5,354 nt of DNA from Clostridium sp. (GTDB lineage: Bacteria; Bacillota; Clostridia; Clostridiales; Clostridiaceae), in NCBI GenBank assembly GCA_012511315.1, contig JAAZGI010000003.1, positions 1-5,354 of the forward strand, written 5' to 3'. The notes beneath the pieces are model-generated. The model searched no databases, had not been told where the DNA came from, and worked only from the letters and a program-made list of their open reading frames with translations. The position numbers were made by a program, and so were the translations under genes. This document shows, piece by piece, positions 4,905 to 5,354 of this stretch (position 1 is its first letter; every line of letters begins with the position of its first letter).

Positions 4905-5354
4905 TTATCTAGCTGTTTCGATTGCTTCTTCAAATACGGTTAAGTAGTCGCCGATTCCAACGGAAACAGATGTAGCTAAATCTGCATCGGTCACAACAAT
5001 CTTACCATCTTTGTCTTCAGCTGGAATGTCTTGGATTTCTGCAGCTGTCTTATTGACAGTCCAGTCAGCCAAAGCTTGAGCTTGCTCAAACCATTCTTTA
5101 CCAATGGTTGATGCTTTAATCATTCCATAATCTTCGCCTAATTCGTTCTTGGAAGGAACTTCAGCAACGATGTCAGATGTGATCATTCCGTCTGCGTCGT
5201 ACACTACAGGTGCCTGTACTACGTCAAGAATGGATGCTGCAACTTTGTCGCCTTTAAGAGCAACAGCTGAAAGCGTGGTGTCAACTTGTGCGACTGCACC
5301 CTTGTCATCTGTCTTTCCAGCGGATTTTACAATTGAAATCTCAACGCCAAGACC
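4905..5354 (-). CDS. C-terminal part of an exported-type repeat-domain protein of unknown function
   Basis: The frame is open to the window edge, giving the last 149 residues; the N-terminus and any signal peptide are outside. The visible part reads as one domain of roughly 120 residues: a strand-rich section (AQVDTTLSAVALKGDKVAAS, then VVYDADGMITSD), a conserved-looking centre (KNELGEDYGM, STIGKEWFEQAQAL), and an end DADLATSVSVGIGDYL followed by a helix. From memory this resembles a clostridial family of extracytoplasmic proteins that carry this domain in two tandem copies; no function is established that I can name. It precedes apbE, so it could be a flavinylation partner, but no (S/T)GA(S/T)-type target motif is seen in the visible part. 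It is acidic and lacks cysteine in this part, which fits an external protein. Its own strong terminator follows. Confidence 0.75.
   Translation of the reverse strand, partial: GLGVEISIVKSAGKTDDKGAVAQVDTTLSAVALKGDKVAASILDVVQAPVVYDADGMITSDIVAEVPSKNELGEDYGMIKASTIGKEWFEQAQALADWTVNKTAAEIQDIPAEDKDGKIVVTDADLATSVSVGIGDYLTVFEEAIETAR

Noticed and set aside
4808..4933. Longer N-terminus for the ApbE protein
   Set aside because: The frame is open but has no ribosome binding site, crosses the terminator and overlaps the upstream gene end; the TTG at 4807 has AAGGAG at ideal spacing and places the lipoprotein signal at the N-terminus.

Overview
The window looks like part of a Clostridia-type Firmicutes chromosome. 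The pointers are an mrnC-rlmB pair in the usual Firmicutes order, strong AAGGAG/GGAGGG ribosome binding sites, two TTG starts, a lipobox flavin transferase, a cysteine-free S4 protein encoded on its own, and AT-rich gaps. All supported genes lie on the minus strand, so the transcription order is from high to low coordinates. Species cannot be fixed from the sequence.

Layout in transcription order. (1) 5354-4905: C-terminal part of an exported-type repeat-domain protein, closed by a very strong terminator (4858-4886). (2) 4807-3713: an ApbE-family FAD:protein FMN transferase made as a lipoprotein from a TTG start. (3) 3712-3414: a purine-rich stretch with a 15-bp duplication and a possible 34-residue coiled-coil peptide, then the promoter and structured leader of rpsD. 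(4) 3413-2811: rpsD, the zinc-free form of ribosomal protein S4, with its own terminator (2759-2796). (5) 2810-2086: a long gap holding what I read as the decayed remains of an O-antigen ligase/polymerase-like membrane protein (best part 2361-2130) and a good extended -10 promoter (2481-2473). (6) 2085-1528: a 2H phosphoesterase (2'-5' RNA ligase-like) from a TTG start, then after 16 bases mrnC (Mini-RNase III, 1511-1098). (7) 1097-669: a 429-base AT-rich gap with a 13-bp tandem repeat and competing hairpins. (8) 668-1: N-terminal two thirds or more of rlmB, a 23S rRNA 2'-O-methyltransferase, cut by the window edge.

Function. The 2H phosphoesterase, Mini-III (23S rRNA end maturation), RlmB and S4 all concern RNA or ribosome biogenesis. 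ApbE and its upstream neighbour face outside the membrane and suggest flavinylation of an exported protein, but the visible part of the neighbour carries no obvious flavinylation motif. No clearly new multi-gene system is visible. The parts most worth a second look are the S4 leader (nested fold and 16S-like words), the decayed membrane-protein gene, the repeat-bearing gaps, the 34-codon ORF, and the 2H phosphoesterase placed where cysS is usual.
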